Notes: a model not told the origin generated them from the letters alone. A stretch of 64,000 nt of DNA from Sinomicrobium weinanense (GCF_018863395.1 NZ_JAHKRR010000002.1:673896-737895), one strand, 5' to 3'; counted from the stretch's first letter, positions 1 to 8,883 are shown. Program-made: numbers and translations.

Positions 1-1960
1 CACCGTTTAAACCGGCAAACGGGAAGATCAGGTCCTGCCATACTCCACCGGCAATACCGACCGTAGCATTAAGCTCGGCATAATTATCAGCGTCGGCATC
101 TATGGAAAATTCAGGGTTGGCTATCTCACATAATAAGCACAATCCGTCTTTATCCCATTCCTGGCTGGTGGCATGGAACGGACTTACAGGATCGGGGAAT
201 TCTCCTCCGGGTACATCCTGTGCACGGTCCAGTTCATAAACATACAGGCCCTCAAAAGCACTGGCCAATCCCGCATCCAATGATACTTCGATCCGGTTGA
301 ACGGTACGTTCACCGGATAGATCAACTCGTAAATATCTTCACTACCCGGGAACAATGACAACTGGATCAGTTCCGGGTCTAAAACCAACTCACTGTTGGC
401 ATCATTATCATTATAGGTACGTATCCGTATATTTTGTGATAACAATGAAGCGTCTATTATACCGCCTTCCTGTTTCTGCAATAATACTCTTACACCGTCA
501 CCTTCTTTGGAAACAGTAGGATACAGCGCAGTGATACTGGCATAACCATCTACGATCGCAAGATTTGCACGCAGATGTGCAAACGTAGCGTCGTTGCCGT
601 CAAAAGCGAGTGCTGCATCGTTTACAAAATTCGCGGTACTACCAATAGTTCCTGTACCTGTTAATACATCTACGGGATGGTTCACATCCACAGAACCGGT
701 AGCGGGCTGGTAAAAATACGCTTCATATATATTAAGGTCAGTTGCAAAGCTGTCGAGCGATAATTTCGTAATCTGAACCCCGTCATAAGGCACTCCAGGA
801 TCGAATACGATCTCATATTCATTAGCTCCGTTCAGTGCGGATATAAGATTTATTAACGGAACAGTTTCTCCGACGAGCTTTCCATTACTCACGGCCTGAA
901 TACCCACAAATCCAAGAGCCTCCAACAGTCCGGGAGGCGTTCCTATCTTTACGTGAAGTTTATCCCCAAGTTGTGGTTTTACCGCACAATTCTCAAAACT
1001 CAAGCGTTGATAAAACGCTCCTACTTTCAGGATAGAGAATGTAGAGTATGTAGATGGATCACCATCTGCGGCAAGCTCCGGATTCTGAACCCCACCTATT
1101 ACAAAATTATCCTGACTACAAGCATATACCCGTTCCCTCGGATCGGTATCTGCGATGGGAGGCCTCGGCACCCCCACCATGATCGGGTAACGTTCCGGCT
1201 GGGTAAGCCCGCTTCTTGTAATTTCTATAAAATAGGAAGCATTGGCCGTAAGGGCCGGAGTAGTATAACTGTTTCCGCTGGCAATAGCCGTTCCGCCACT
1301 GGCATCGGCAAACCATTCAATACTATCTCCGGGGCTTACCGGAGATAATCCAATGGTTGTAGAATTGCCGTATTCCGCAGTGGCTCCGGTAACTCCCGGC
1401 ATGCCATACTTTATTTTCGCTCCGTAGACCCTTACATCTGCACCAATGGCAGCAAGGGCCTGGAATTTCACCCGAACCCTGTCAAAGGCGGCTTCCGCCG
1501 GAAAACTCACCATATAGCGGTCCGTGGTCCCCGGCAGCAGATATACACTTGCCAGGTTAGACAGGTTAACCCCGTCACCGTTGGCCGTTGCCCCGTTAAA
1601 ACTTTCCAGGGTAACTCCCCCTAGCAAGTCCAGTTCAAACAAACCACTTCCTGAGCCGATCACCACCTGAACGCTGTCTCCGGCGACCCCTTGAAACGGG
1701 AACGCCAGATCCTGCCATACGGAACCGCCAACGGTATTGGCCTGTAGTTGCGTATAAGTATTAGGATCGGAATCTACCGCATTCTCAGGGTTGGTCACCG
1801 AACAAAGCAGACAAGCAATGTCTTTGTCCGAATCCTGACTATCAGCATGGAAAGGACTTTGTTGCGCAAATCCCAGGGTAGATTTTAACACTAACAAAGA
1901 GAAGGCCAGAAAAAAGAACGGTAAGTTAGCCTTACTCTTCAGAGTAATTTTCTTGTTCAT
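1..1960 (-). CDS. Secreted adhesin-like protein with Ig-like domain and repeats, 5' part (3' end beyond left edge)
   Basis: An open minus-strand frame runs from an ATG at 1960 to the left edge without a stop, about 653 codons. The N-terminus is a signal peptide: basic residues, then a long hydrophobic stretch ending LGFAQ. A repeat follows the signal peptide (PFHADSQDSDKDIACLLC..., NPENAVDSDPNTY) and recurs near 60-180 (PFHATSQEWDKDGLCLLC..., NPEFSIDADADNY). A third, diverged copy near 1040-1130 reads NPELAADGDPSTY. Between copies 1 and 3, around 1210-1350, lies an Ig-like domain of the Ig_7 type (PGDSIEWFADASGGT...YTTPAL). Such architecture is typical of cell-surface or type IX-secreted proteins of Flavobacteriia, but the C-terminal sorting domain would lie outside the window, so export by that route is inference. 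The CLLC motif is recurrent and its role is unknown. No enzyme domain is visible. Confidence 0.88.
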   Translation of the reverse strand, partial: MNKKITLKSKANLPFFFLAFSLLVLKSTLGFAQQSPFHADSQDSDKDIACLLCSVTNPENAVDSDPNTYTQLQANTVGGSVWQDLAFPFQGVAGDSVQVVIGSGSGLFELDLLGGVTLESFNGATANGDGVNLSNLASVYLLPGTTDRYMVSFPAEAAFDRVRVKFQALAAIGADVRVYGAKIKYGMPGVTGATAEYGNSTTIGLSPVSPGDSIEWFADASGGTAIASGNSYTTPALTANASYFIEITRSGLTQPERYPIMVGVPRPPIADTDPRERVYACSQDNFVIGGVQNPELAADGDPSTYSTFSILKVGAFYQRLSFENCAVKPQLGDKLHVKIGTPPGLLEALGFVGIQAVSNGKLVGETVPLINLISALNGANEYEIVFDPGVPYDGVQITKLSLDSFATDLNIYEAYFYQPATGSVDVNHPVDVLTGTGTIGSTANFVNDAALAFDGNDATFAHLRANLAIVDGYASITALYPTVSKEGDGVRVLLQKQEGGIIDASLLSQNIRIRTYNDNDANSELVLDPELIQLSLFPGSEDIYELIYPVNVPFNRIEVSLDAGLASAFEGLYVYELDRAQDVPGGEFPDPVSPFHATSQEWDKDGLCLLCEIANPEFSIDADADNYAELNATVGIAGGVWQDLIFPFAGLNG

Positions 1961-2706
1961 AAGACAGGGTTTCAAGTTATACTTATATATCTTTCTCTAT
2001 TCGAGAATATCAGATCATTCAAACAATAATTTTTCTTCTGTTGTCTTCGTATCTCCGGTTTTTTTCCGGAATGTGGCACTGCATACACATTCTTCCTTCG
2101 GGACAAAGCACAACACATATACCAAGTGTTCCCGATCTCCTCGCGACCGGCACCGTGGTTTATCATTATATTCGTAATAAACTGGAATATTTTTCGCAAA
2201 TAAGAAATTGAAAAAGACAGGGTGAGACTCCTGGCTATCAATTTGCGAAAATTTGATTCGTTAACTATCCAAAAGCAATAGTCACAGAAGTAGTTTTTTC
2301 CCATAGTTTCTTTTTAGTTTCAATTATCTCTCGTAAAAGCAGGGGGGCAATGTTTCTGAAAAATATACTTTTGGTTGTCGGGTACTTCTTGTAATTCTCT
2401 TCTTACTAAACATTTACATAGCAGGAAATCGATTTTTTAATCGCTTTTACCGATTATTTTCTTTGATTTTCGCAATATGGAGTACTTTAGTATTCCATAA
2501 CACAATATTTTCAGGCAAAAGCAGTTAATATAGAGTACATAAGGATTTTTAACCAACCCGACAGTATTGCCCTATATAGTAACTGACAACACCTCACCGC
2601 CGTAACCAACTACATCAACCAACCTGATATTTATTTTTTATAAACCCGCTCATTGAGAAGCACAGCATGCATCATTCTCAACATGAGCACAAAACTTTAT
2701 AAATAA
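1961..2706. other. Long divergent intergenic region
   Basis: 746 bases lie between the divergent adhesin-like gene and the S24-type repressor. The region is AT-rich. It must hold the promoters of both genes; no TAnnTTTG box stands out clearly. Reading frames of 74 and 110 codons at its left end have odd composition and no family resemblance, so they are not called. The only clear structure is the dyad at 2648-2688. Confidence 0.6.
2648..2688. promoter_or_regulatory. Operator-like inverted repeat before the repressor gene
   Basis: The arms GCTCATTGAGAA and TTCTCAACATGAGC are complementary apart from a two-base bulge, and they flank a GCATGC-containing centre. The dyad ends 18 bases before the ATG at 2707. 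Position and symmetry fit an autoregulatory operator or a leader hairpin; neither is proven. Confidence 0.45.
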
Positions 2707-3420
2707 ATGTTAAACATATCCAAATATAGAGAACATTACGCGAATACACAAGAAAAAAAATCTCTTAACGCGACTTTTGTTCTCGAAAAGCTAAAAAAAT
2801 ATTTACAGGTAAAGACCAATATCGAACTTGCAAGTATCCTGCAGGTTAAACCTAACACTATATCGACATGGAAAAAAAGAAACAGCCTTGACTATGAACT
2901 TATCGTCACGGTATGTGAAAAGTTCGATATAGACCTGAACGATCTTTTCTTTGATAGCTATAATGGCAATGATATGGAAGAGATAGACAGGGATAGAAAT
3001 ATACATTTAGTTACCAGAGAGTTACAGTATCAATATGTAAACCACTTGGGGGAAGAATCATTTCTGAACGACGTACCGAAGTACCATTTTCCTTTTATAA
3101 ACAACGACAACATGAGAGCGTTCCAGGTCACAGGAAACATGATGTACCCTACCCTGGAGGACAACGCCATCGTTATCGGAAAGCACCTCCGCTCACCCCA
3201 GGAGATCACAAACAACAAAAATTATGTGATCGTAAGCAAATTGCGAGGCATCTTTATTAACAGGGTGCGAACATCATATAATTCCCCGGATGAACTCCTG
3301 CTTGTCAATGACAATAAAATGATCCCTCAGGAAATTAAAATACATACAGATGAAATTGCCGAGATCTGGGAAGTCAGGGCCAAACTCAGCTATTCTTTTA
3401 TAGAAGAACCTGTGGCTTAG
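2707..3420 (+). CDS. HTH transcriptional regulator with degenerate S24/LexA-like C-terminal domain
   Basis: 237 residues. Residues about 22-85 resemble the phage CI-type helix-turn-helix: NIELASILQVKPNTISTWKKR, then a conserved LIVTVCEKFDIDLNDLF. Residues about 125-225 resemble the S24 peptidase fold of LexA/CI (FQVTGNMMYPTL, NNKNYVIVSKLRG). In active S24 proteins the catalytic Ser lies in a G-x-S-M-x-P context; here the matching segment is GNMMYP (143-148) with Met145 in place of Ser. The region where the catalytic Lys is expected reads FINRVR, with no Lys. The protein is therefore probably a non-cleaving regulator. It stands alone, divergent from the adhesin-like gene, with a dyad just upstream. 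Its target and signal cannot be read from the sequence. Confidence 0.85.
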   Translation: MLNISKYREHYANTQEKKSLNATFVLEKLKKYLQVKTNIELASILQVKPNTISTWKKRNSLDYELIVTVCEKFDIDLNDLFFDSYNGNDMEEIDRDRNIHLVTRELQYQYVNHLGEESFLNDVPKYHFPFINNDNMRAFQVTGNMMYPTLEDNAIVIGKHLRSPQEITNNKNYVIVSKLRGIFINRVRTSYNSPDELLLVNDNKMIPQEIKIHTDEIAEIWEVRAKLSYSFIEEPVA

Positions 3421-3920
3421 ACAACTATACCTGTATATTCTTCCCAAGTGAGGCTTGTGGAAATTTTCCAGAGAAAAAAACAAAATAAAGTATAGTTATG
3501 AATAACATGAAACGTCATAAATTTATTTTATGTTTTAAAAATTCAAGCGTCATTTAAAGCAGATTTAAGCGCATTTTGCGAAATGCACAACCGGAAGTGT
3601 CACACGCAAAAAAACGTTCATCCTGCTTCGAATTAATCCCGAATTTGTCGAACCCGTTCTTACCGGCCCTCATTTAGTTCAGAAAGATATTCCCGAGAGA
3701 ATTTCAAACATAACTAAACATTATAAAGCACATGGAAATTATAATTTTTTATTATTAACCCATAAAAACCGGCTTCAAGATACAGCGCCATACACGATTT
3801 CTTTTTAATACATACCCAACCCCCTCCCCTAATCTTTTCCTGTTCTTAGACCTACTTATTTTCCTTTTTCGGTCAAACAAAAATTTTTATACGGCCAGTC
3901 GTATTTCTTTTGTCTTTCCA
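3421..3920. other. Intergenic, no gene seen
   Basis: About 500 AT-rich bases lie between the repressor and cdaA. A small palindrome TGGAAATTTTCCA lies near 3461-3473. No open frame or RNA gene is recognisable. Confidence 0.5.
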
Positions 3921-3955
3921 TTTTGCCCTTTCGCATATTTTTTTGCTAATTTTAC
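3921..3955 (+). promoter_or_regulatory. Likely cdaA promoter
   Basis: TTTTG at 3921-3925 and TAATTTTA at 3947-3954 resemble the Bacteroidota -33 TTTG and -7 TAnnTTTG elements, though the 21-base spacing is slightly long. A transcript starting near 3960 would exclude the upstream TTG codon at 3910 and supports the start at 3973. Confidence 0.5.
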
Positions 3956-3972
3956 ACAAAAGCGAAAATGCC

Positions 3973-4758
3973 TTGAAGATATTTGATTTTCTCAATTTCA
4001 CAATTATAGATATTATAGATATTGTACTGCTTGCCTTTTTGTTATATTACGTATACAAACTGGTAAAAGGGACTGTCGCCGTAAATATCTTTATCGGTTT
4101 TGGCATTATCTATCTTATCTGGCGAGTCACAGAAGTGCTCCAGATGCATATGATAAGCAGTATCTTCGGCAGTTTTATGAGTGTCGGTTTCTTTGCGCTG
4201 ATCGTACTCTTTCAGCAGGAGATCCGAAAATTCCTGCTTACCATAGGCTCTACCAATCTGGCCAACCGGAAAAACCTGAAAAAATATTTCCGGTTCTTCA
4301 AGAACGATGGCTTTGATATCCAGACCAATGTAGATGCCCTGGTTGCTGCCTGCGAAAAACTGGGAAGCACCAAAACAGGAGCCCTGCTGGTCATTCAACG
4401 CAATACCCCGCTCGATTTTGTTAAGAATACAGGAGACAGTATGTCCATAAAAATCACTATCCCCATTATAGAAAGTATCTTTTACAAAAACAGTCCTCTG
4501 CACGACGGGGCGGTGGTCATAGAAGGCAACTACATCGTTGCCACCAGGGTGGTCCTCCCCGTATCTAACGAGAGGAGCATTCCGCTGAGATTTGGCCTTC
4601 GCCATCGTGCCGCCATAGGCATTACCGACAAAACGGATGCCCTGGTCCTCGTGGTCAGTGAAGAAACCGGGCAGATATCCTACATCAAAGACGGCCGCTT
4701 CTCTCTCTTCAGCGATACTGCTGAACTCATCGCCCACATCAAAGAAGATCTGAGCTAA
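3973..4758 (+). CDS. cdaA: Diadenylate cyclase (CdaA/YbbP type)
   Basis: Membrane-anchored enzyme making cyclic di-AMP from two ATP. From a TTG at 3973 the protein is 261 residues and begins LKIFDFLNFTIIDIIDIVLLAFLL, the usual first membrane helix. Two more hydrophobic helices follow (VAVNIFIGFGIIYLIW, SVGFFALIVLF), then the cytosolic DAC domain with its signature DGA (HDGAVVIEG) and RHR (LRHRAAIG) motifs, both intact. The frame is open further upstream to a TTG at 3910, but that codon lies upstream of the predicted transcription start and would add an atypical tail. The gene is monocistronic or weakly linked to truA across the octamer array. Confidence 0.93.
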   Translation: MKIFDFLNFTIIDIIDIVLLAFLLYYVYKLVKGTVAVNIFIGFGIIYLIWRVTEVLQMHMISSIFGSFMSVGFFALIVLFQQEIRKFLLTIGSTNLANRKNLKKYFRFFKNDGFDIQTNVDALVAACEKLGSTKTGALLVIQRNTPLDFVKNTGDSMSIKITIPIIESIFYKNSPLHDGAVVIEGNYIVATRVVLPVSNERSIPLRFGLRHRAAIGITDKTDALVLVVSEETGQISYIKDGRFSLFSDTAELIAHIKEDLS

Positions 4759-4770
4759 CCAACAATACTT

Positions 4771-4936
4771 CTCACCCTCTCACCCTCTCACCTTCTCACC
4801 CTCTCACCCTCTCACCCTCTCACCTTCTCACCTTCTCACCTTCTCACCTTCTCACCTTCTCACCTTCTCACCTTCTCACCTTCTCACCTTCTCACCTTCT
4901 CACCTTCTCACCTTCTCACCTTCTCACCTTCTCACC
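4771..4936. repeat. Tandem octamer array, about 21 copies of CTCACC(T/C)T
   Basis: 166 bases of perfect 8-base periodicity. Copies 1, 2, 4, 5 and 6 are CTCACCCT; copy 3 and all copies from the seventh on are CTCACCTT, ending in a partial CTCACC. Variants cluster on the left and the right part is homogeneous, as expected when slippage expands one side. It starts 12 bases after the cdaA stop and ends 18 bases before the -7 element of truA, so copy number may affect transcription between the two genes. There are no spacers, so it is not a CRISPR array. Confidence 0.98.
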
Positions 4937-4954
4937 ATAAATCCAGGAACTTCT

Positions 4955-4962
4955 TATCTTTG
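4955..4962 (+). promoter_or_regulatory. -7 element of truA promoter
   Basis: TATCTTTG matches TAnnTTTG exactly, 23 bases before the TTG start of truA. The -33 position falls at the end of the octamer array and has no TTTG. Confidence 0.6.
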
Positions 4963-4985
4963 TACTTTTCAAAAGCATATTCCCT

Positions 4986-5771
4986 TTGCGATATTTTATA
5001 GAATTGTCATACCACGGAAAGAACTATCACGGCTGGCAAAAACAACCCAATGCCCCGTCGGTCCAGGAAACCATAGAAAAAGGGATGTCTCTGTTACTGA
5101 GAGAACCAGTTACCATTACCGGGGCCGGAAGAACCGATACAGGAGTACATGCCAGGCAGATGTTTGCCCATTTCAACACCGAGGTGAAGCTGAATGCGGA
5201 AGACCTGACCTACAAACTGAATTCACTCCTGGCCAGGGATATTGCCATAAGCCGTATCTTCCCGGTGCAGGATGACGCACATGCGCGTTTCGATGCCGTA
5301 TCACGGACTTATGAATATTGGATCGTTCAAAAGAAAGACCCGTTCATGAACGATTTTGCATATAACCTCCACTACCCTATCGATATCGACAAAATGAACA
5401 GGGCAGCAGAAGCATTATTTGAACATTCTGATTTCCAGTGTTTTTCAAAATCAAAAACAGATGTTAAGACTTATCTCTGTAAAATAGAGCACGCCCGGTG
5501 GGAATTTGTTAAAGGCAAACTGGTCTTTACCATTACAGCAGACAGGTTTCTCCGCAACATGGTCCGTGCTATCGTGGGGACGCTCCTCGATGTGGGCCTG
5601 GGGAAAATGCCGGAAGAAAACGTTAAAAAAATCATAGAAAGCAAAAATAGGAGTAAAGCGGGTGTGTCAGTTCCGGCACATGGATTATATTTAACAAAAA
5701 TTACATACCCCTATATCCGGGATCACGAACCGACTCCACCCCTAACCATAAAAAATAATGAGCACAAATAA
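4986..5771 (+). CDS. truA: tRNA pseudouridine(38-40) synthase TruA
   Basis: Makes pseudouridine at positions 38-40 of the tRNA anticodon arm. 261 residues, normal for the family. It starts MRYFIELSYHGKNYHGWQ, so the TTG at 4986 is the start; no ATG precedes the conserved N-terminus. The catalytic Asp is in GAGRTDTGVHA, and the second family block is visible (ADRFLRNMVRAIVGTLLDVG). Its last codons overlap the following ABC exporter by 14 bases, which indicates translational coupling. Confidence 0.96.
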   Translation: MRYFIELSYHGKNYHGWQKQPNAPSVQETIEKGMSLLLREPVTITGAGRTDTGVHARQMFAHFNTEVKLNAEDLTYKLNSLLARDIAISRIFPVQDDAHARFDAVSRTYEYWIVQKKDPFMNDFAYNLHYPIDIDKMNRAAEALFEHSDFQCFSKSKTDVKTYLCKIEHARWEFVKGKLVFTITADRFLRNMVRAIVGTLLDVGLGKMPEENVKKIIESKNRSKAGVSVPAHGLYLTKITYPYIRDHEPTPPLTIKNNEHK

Positions 5772-7527
5772 AGGAACTGCTTTTGACTTTGGCCTGTTTA
5801 AAAGGCTCATGAAACACGCGCGTCCGTACAGGCTTACATTTTACAGTGTGGCCCTGACTGCTGTACTGGTATCCCTGTTTTCTGTAGCCAGGCCTTACCT
5901 GCTCAAGATCACCGTTGACGATTATATCCAGCATAAAGACTATGAGGGCATGCTATTCTATATCGCCCTTATGCTCATAATGCTCATTTGTGGCGTTATA
6001 AGCCAGCTCTCTTTTATCTATTATGCCAACTGGCTGGGCCAATCTGTTATCAAGGACATCCGCATAAAGCTTTTCAGGCATATGCTGGGGTTTAAGATGA
6101 AGTATTACGACAATTCTTCTATTGGCATCCTGGTAACCAGGGCCGTAAATGATATGCAGCGTATCGGGGAAATATTCAGTCAGGGACTCTTTATGATCGT
6201 AAGCGACCTGCTGCAAATGTTCGTCGTGGCAGGGGTGATGTTGTTTACCAGCTGGAAACTCTCCCTGATCGTATTTGCCATACTCCCCCTGATCCTTTAC
6301 GCCACCCGCCTGTTCCAGAAAGCCATGAAAGTGGCCTTTACCGAAGTAAGGGCACAGGTCGCCAACCTCAATTCCTTCGTACAGGAACGGATCTCCGGAA
6401 TGAAGATCGTACAACTCTATACCAGGGAGAAGATCGAATATGAAAAATTCGGGGAGATCAACGAAAAACACAAAACAGCCTGGCTCAAGACCGTCTGGTA
6501 TAACTCCATATTCTTTCCGGTAGCAGAACTCGCTTCTTCCATCACCATCGGACTTGTGGTCTGGTATGGCGGATTGCGGACCATTGCAGGAGACGATATA
6601 GAACTGGGAAGCGTTTTTATGTTTATCGAAATGTCCCAGATGTTATTCCGCCCGCTACGACAGATCGCCGATAAATTCAACACCCTGCAAATGGGAATGG
6701 TAGCTGCCAACCGGGTGTTCGGCATACTGGACACCGAAAGCTCCATAGAAGACAAAGGAACTGTCATGGCCAACAACCTCCGGGGTGATATCCATTTCAA
6801 AGATGTACATTTCGGTTATCTTAAAGACGAAGAAGTACTGCACGGTATCTCTTTTGATGTAAAATCTGGACAGACCATTGCTATTGTTGGCGCCACAGGA
6901 GCGGGAAAATCTACCATTATTAACCTTCTCAACCGTTTCTACGAGATCAATTCCGGGGAAATAAAAATAGATCAGGTGAACATCAATGATTATACCCTTG
7001 CTTCATTACGAGGCCGTATTGCAGTGGTATTACAGGACGTATTCCTCTTTGCCGATACTATATTTCACAACATCAACCTTAAAAATCCCGAAATTACAGA
7101 AGAACAGGTACACGAAGCCGCAAAGGGGATCGGTATTCACGATTTTATCATGAGCCTGCCCGGCGGGTATAACTACAATGTCAAGGAAAGAGGCACCATG
7201 CTGTCCAGCGGCCAGCGCCAACTCATAGCCTTCCTTCGCGCTTACGTGAGCAACCCGGATATTCTGGTCCTGGATGAAGCCACGTCTTCCGTAGACTCGC
7301 ACTCAGAACAACTCATACAGACCGCCACCGAAAAGATCACTGAAGGCCGGACTTCTATTGTCATTGCACACCGCCTGGCCACCATTAAAAAAGCCGATAA
7401 AATACTGGTAATGGACGCCGGGGAAGTGGTCGAATCCGGTACGCACCGTGAACTCCTTCAAAAAGAGGGAGGATATTACAAAAACCTCTACGAGGTGCAA
7501 TTCATGGCGGAAGAAGAAACGATTTAA
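5758..7527 (+). CDS. ABC exporter, membrane and ATPase domains fused (MsbA/MdlB type)
   Basis: 589 residues. The first ~320 residues form the six-helix exporter domain; the rest is the nucleotide-binding domain with Walker A GATGAGKST, Q-loop LQDVFLF, a signature segment reading LSSGQRQL instead of the canonical LSGGQ, Walker B ILVLDEATSSVD and H-loop AHRLAT. A half-transporter that should work as a homodimer in the inner membrane. The substrate is unknown; lipids, peptides and drugs are all moved by this family. The ATG at 5758 lies inside the end of truA. Confidence 0.93.
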   Translation: MSTNKGTAFDFGLFKRLMKHARPYRLTFYSVALTAVLVSLFSVARPYLLKITVDDYIQHKDYEGMLFYIALMLIMLICGVISQLSFIYYANWLGQSVIKDIRIKLFRHMLGFKMKYYDNSSIGILVTRAVNDMQRIGEIFSQGLFMIVSDLLQMFVVAGVMLFTSWKLSLIVFAILPLILYATRLFQKAMKVAFTEVRAQVANLNSFVQERISGMKIVQLYTREKIEYEKFGEINEKHKTAWLKTVWYNSIFFPVAELASSITIGLVVWYGGLRTIAGDDIELGSVFMFIEMSQMLFRPLRQIADKFNTLQMGMVAANRVFGILDTESSIEDKGTVMANNLRGDIHFKDVHFGYLKDEEVLHGISFDVKSGQTIAIVGATGAGKSTIINLLNRFYEINSGEIKIDQVNINDYTLASLRGRIAVVLQDVFLFADTIFHNINLKNPEITEEQVHEAAKGIGIHDFIMSLPGGYNYNVKERGTMLSSGQRQLIAFLRAYVSNPDILVLDEATSSVDSHSEQLIQTATEKITEGRTSIVIAHRLATIKKADKILVMDAGEVVESGTHRELLQKEGGYYKNLYEVQFMAEEETI

Positions 7528-7528
7528 A

Positions 7529-7575
7529 GTACGAAGTTAGAAGTAGGGAGTGGGAAGTATGAAGTTAGAAGTTTA
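7529..7575. repeat. Short-word quasi-tandem repeat
   Basis: Variants of the word GAAGTTAGAAGT/GGAAGTATGAAGTT repeat imperfectly in the gap between the exporter and the phosphoesterase. One of many such spacers in the window (see findings). Confidence 0.6.
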
Positions 7576-7585
7576 AACACCCGAA

Positions 7586-8080
7586 ATGACAAAAATCTTA
7601 CTGTTATCCGACACACACAGTCATATAGATAATGCCATTCTCAAATACGCCAAACAGGCAGATGAGATCTGGCATGCCGGGGATATCGGTGACCTTTCCG
7701 TGACGGACAACCTGAAAAACATAGCCCCGCTCAGGGCGGTTTACGGCAATATAGACAATGCAGAGGCCCGGAAGGAATTCCCGGAACACAACCGTTTTCT
7801 ATGTGAGGATGTCGACGTATGGATAACCCACATAGGCGGATACCCGGGGAGATACGACAAAAGGGTACGGGAAGATATCCGGAAAAATCCACCCAAACTC
7901 TTTATCTGTGGGCACTCGCACATACTGAAGGCCATGTACGACAAAAAACTGAATTTATTACACATGAATCCCGGCGCCGCGGGAAAATACGGATTTCACC
8001 AGGTACGCACCATGCTCCGCTTCGCCATAGACAAAGACCAGATCAAAGACCTGGAAATTGTGGAATTGGGGAAGAGGTAG
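7586..8080 (+). CDS. YfcE/MJ0936-type metallophosphoesterase
   Basis: 164 residues with the calcineurin-like metal motifs in order: D-x-H (LSDTHSH, residues 8-10), GD (WHAGDIGD), GN (VYGNID), and H/GH-x-H (THIGGYPG, CGHSHI). A small soluble phosphodiesterase that in the family uses two divalent metals. The natural substrate is not known from sequence. It follows the ABC exporter by 58 bases on the same strand, so it may be co-transcribed. Confidence 0.92.
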   Translation: MTKILLLSDTHSHIDNAILKYAKQADEIWHAGDIGDLSVTDNLKNIAPLRAVYGNIDNAEARKEFPEHNRFLCEDVDVWITHIGGYPGRYDKRVREDIRKNPPKLFICGHSHILKAMYDKKLNLLHMNPGAAGKYGFHQVRTMLRFAIDKDQIKDLEIVELGKR

Positions 8081-8168
8081 CTGACAGGGGGGAGACAAGG
8101 ATGACGGGGAGACAAGGATGACGGGGAGACAAGGATGACGGGGAGACAAGGTGACGGGGTGAAGAGGT
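8081..8168. repeat. 17-bp tandem repeat, about five copies
   Basis: The unit ATGACGGGGAGACAAGG occurs perfectly at 8101-8117, 8118-8134 and 8135-8151, with degenerate copies on either side (CTGACAGGGGGGAGACAAGG before, TGACGGGGTGAAGAGG after). It begins immediately after the phosphoesterase stop codon. Confidence 0.95.
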
Positions 8169-8391
8169 GACATAGTTAAAGACAAAAAAAGACAAAAAGG
8201 GGATTCTTCGCTTCGCTCAGAATCACACTCTTCATTTTGATGATCGTATATCCAATCCGGTTGCCGAGTTCTTCAACAGAGTCCGTCCTAAACTTGACGA
8301 GGGGTACTTCATAAAATCTGCGTATCCGTGCCCCCAAAAACCCCGACACACCCCCCAAAAAAACCAAGGGTTCCCGAACGAAGCGAGGAAC
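8169..8391. other. Intergenic, no gene seen
   Basis: Contains a fragment resembling a dispersed hairpin repeat (GGATTCTTCGCTTCGCTCAG near 8201-8220). Short open frames here have unlikely composition and are not called. Confidence 0.4.
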
Positions 8392-8422
8392 AAAAAAACC
8401 CGCCTGCAAAGCAAACGGGTCT
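8392..8422 (-). terminator. Rho-independent terminator of the DUF4293 gene
   Basis: Read on the minus strand, ACCCGTTTGC pairs with GCAGGCGGGT (two mismatches), followed by seven T. It lies 31 bases past the stop of the DUF4293 gene. Confidence 0.8.
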
Positions 8423-8452
8423 TAACGCACTAATACTACTAAGATTTCAGGT

Positions 8453-8863
8453 TTATCGCAACCGGTCTACAGATTTTACGAGATCTTCATCCTTTTTGAT
8501 GGCCTTATTGGCCAAAACTAAAAAAACGATAGAAACTACAGGAAGGAACATCCCAACACCCTTCTCAGAAATGTTACTTTCTCCGGATAAATTTAGCGAC
8601 CGATACGCAAATACTCCTAGTAAAATTAAGTTTAATATCATATTCAATCTGTTTAGCACAAATTGATTTTTTCTATTCTTAAATGCAAAAACAGATACCA
8701 GAGCCACTATTGCCGATGCAATGAGCAGCAATATCACCCATAATTCCGATACGGCATATACAGCATTCCCTTCTGCATCTTTCCACAAAGATAATACAAA
8801 AGGTAGTGCCCCACCAACCAAAACCACAATAATAAGATATATACTCTGTATTCTTTGTAACAT
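8453..8863 (-). CDS. DUF4293 family membrane protein
   Basis: 136 residues beginning MLQRIQSIYLIIVVLV, the characteristic start of this Bacteroidota-specific family. Four hydrophobic segments are visible (about 8-25, 40-62, 75-92, 102-122), with basic loops between, so an inner-membrane protein. No function is known. A clear -7 box precedes it and a terminator follows, so it is a single-gene unit divergent from rho. Confidence 0.88.
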   Translation of the reverse strand: MLQRIQSIYLIIVVLVGGALPFVLSLWKDAEGNAVYAVSELWVILLLIASAIVALVSVFAFKNRKNQFVLNRLNMILNLILLGVFAYRSLNLSGESNISEKGVGMFLPVVSIVFLVLANKAIKKDEDLVKSVDRLR

Positions 8864-8883
8864 CTTCGCGCCAGAAATATGGG

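Noticed and set aside
1972-2304. 110-codon minus-strand frame upstream of the adhesin gene
   Set aside because: Unlikely residue composition, no conserved start; probably promoter and leader sequence.
3910-3972. Longer N-terminus for CdaA from a TTG at 3910
   Set aside because: It would start upstream of the predicted promoter -7 box, and CdaA proteins normally begin near the first helix.
4771-4936. CRISPR array
   Set aside because: The period is 8 bases without spacers; it is a simple tandem repeat.
8176-8409. Possible small gene or gene remnant on the minus strand
   Set aside because: Crosses a terminator and a repeat fragment; no alignment-worthy motif is visible.
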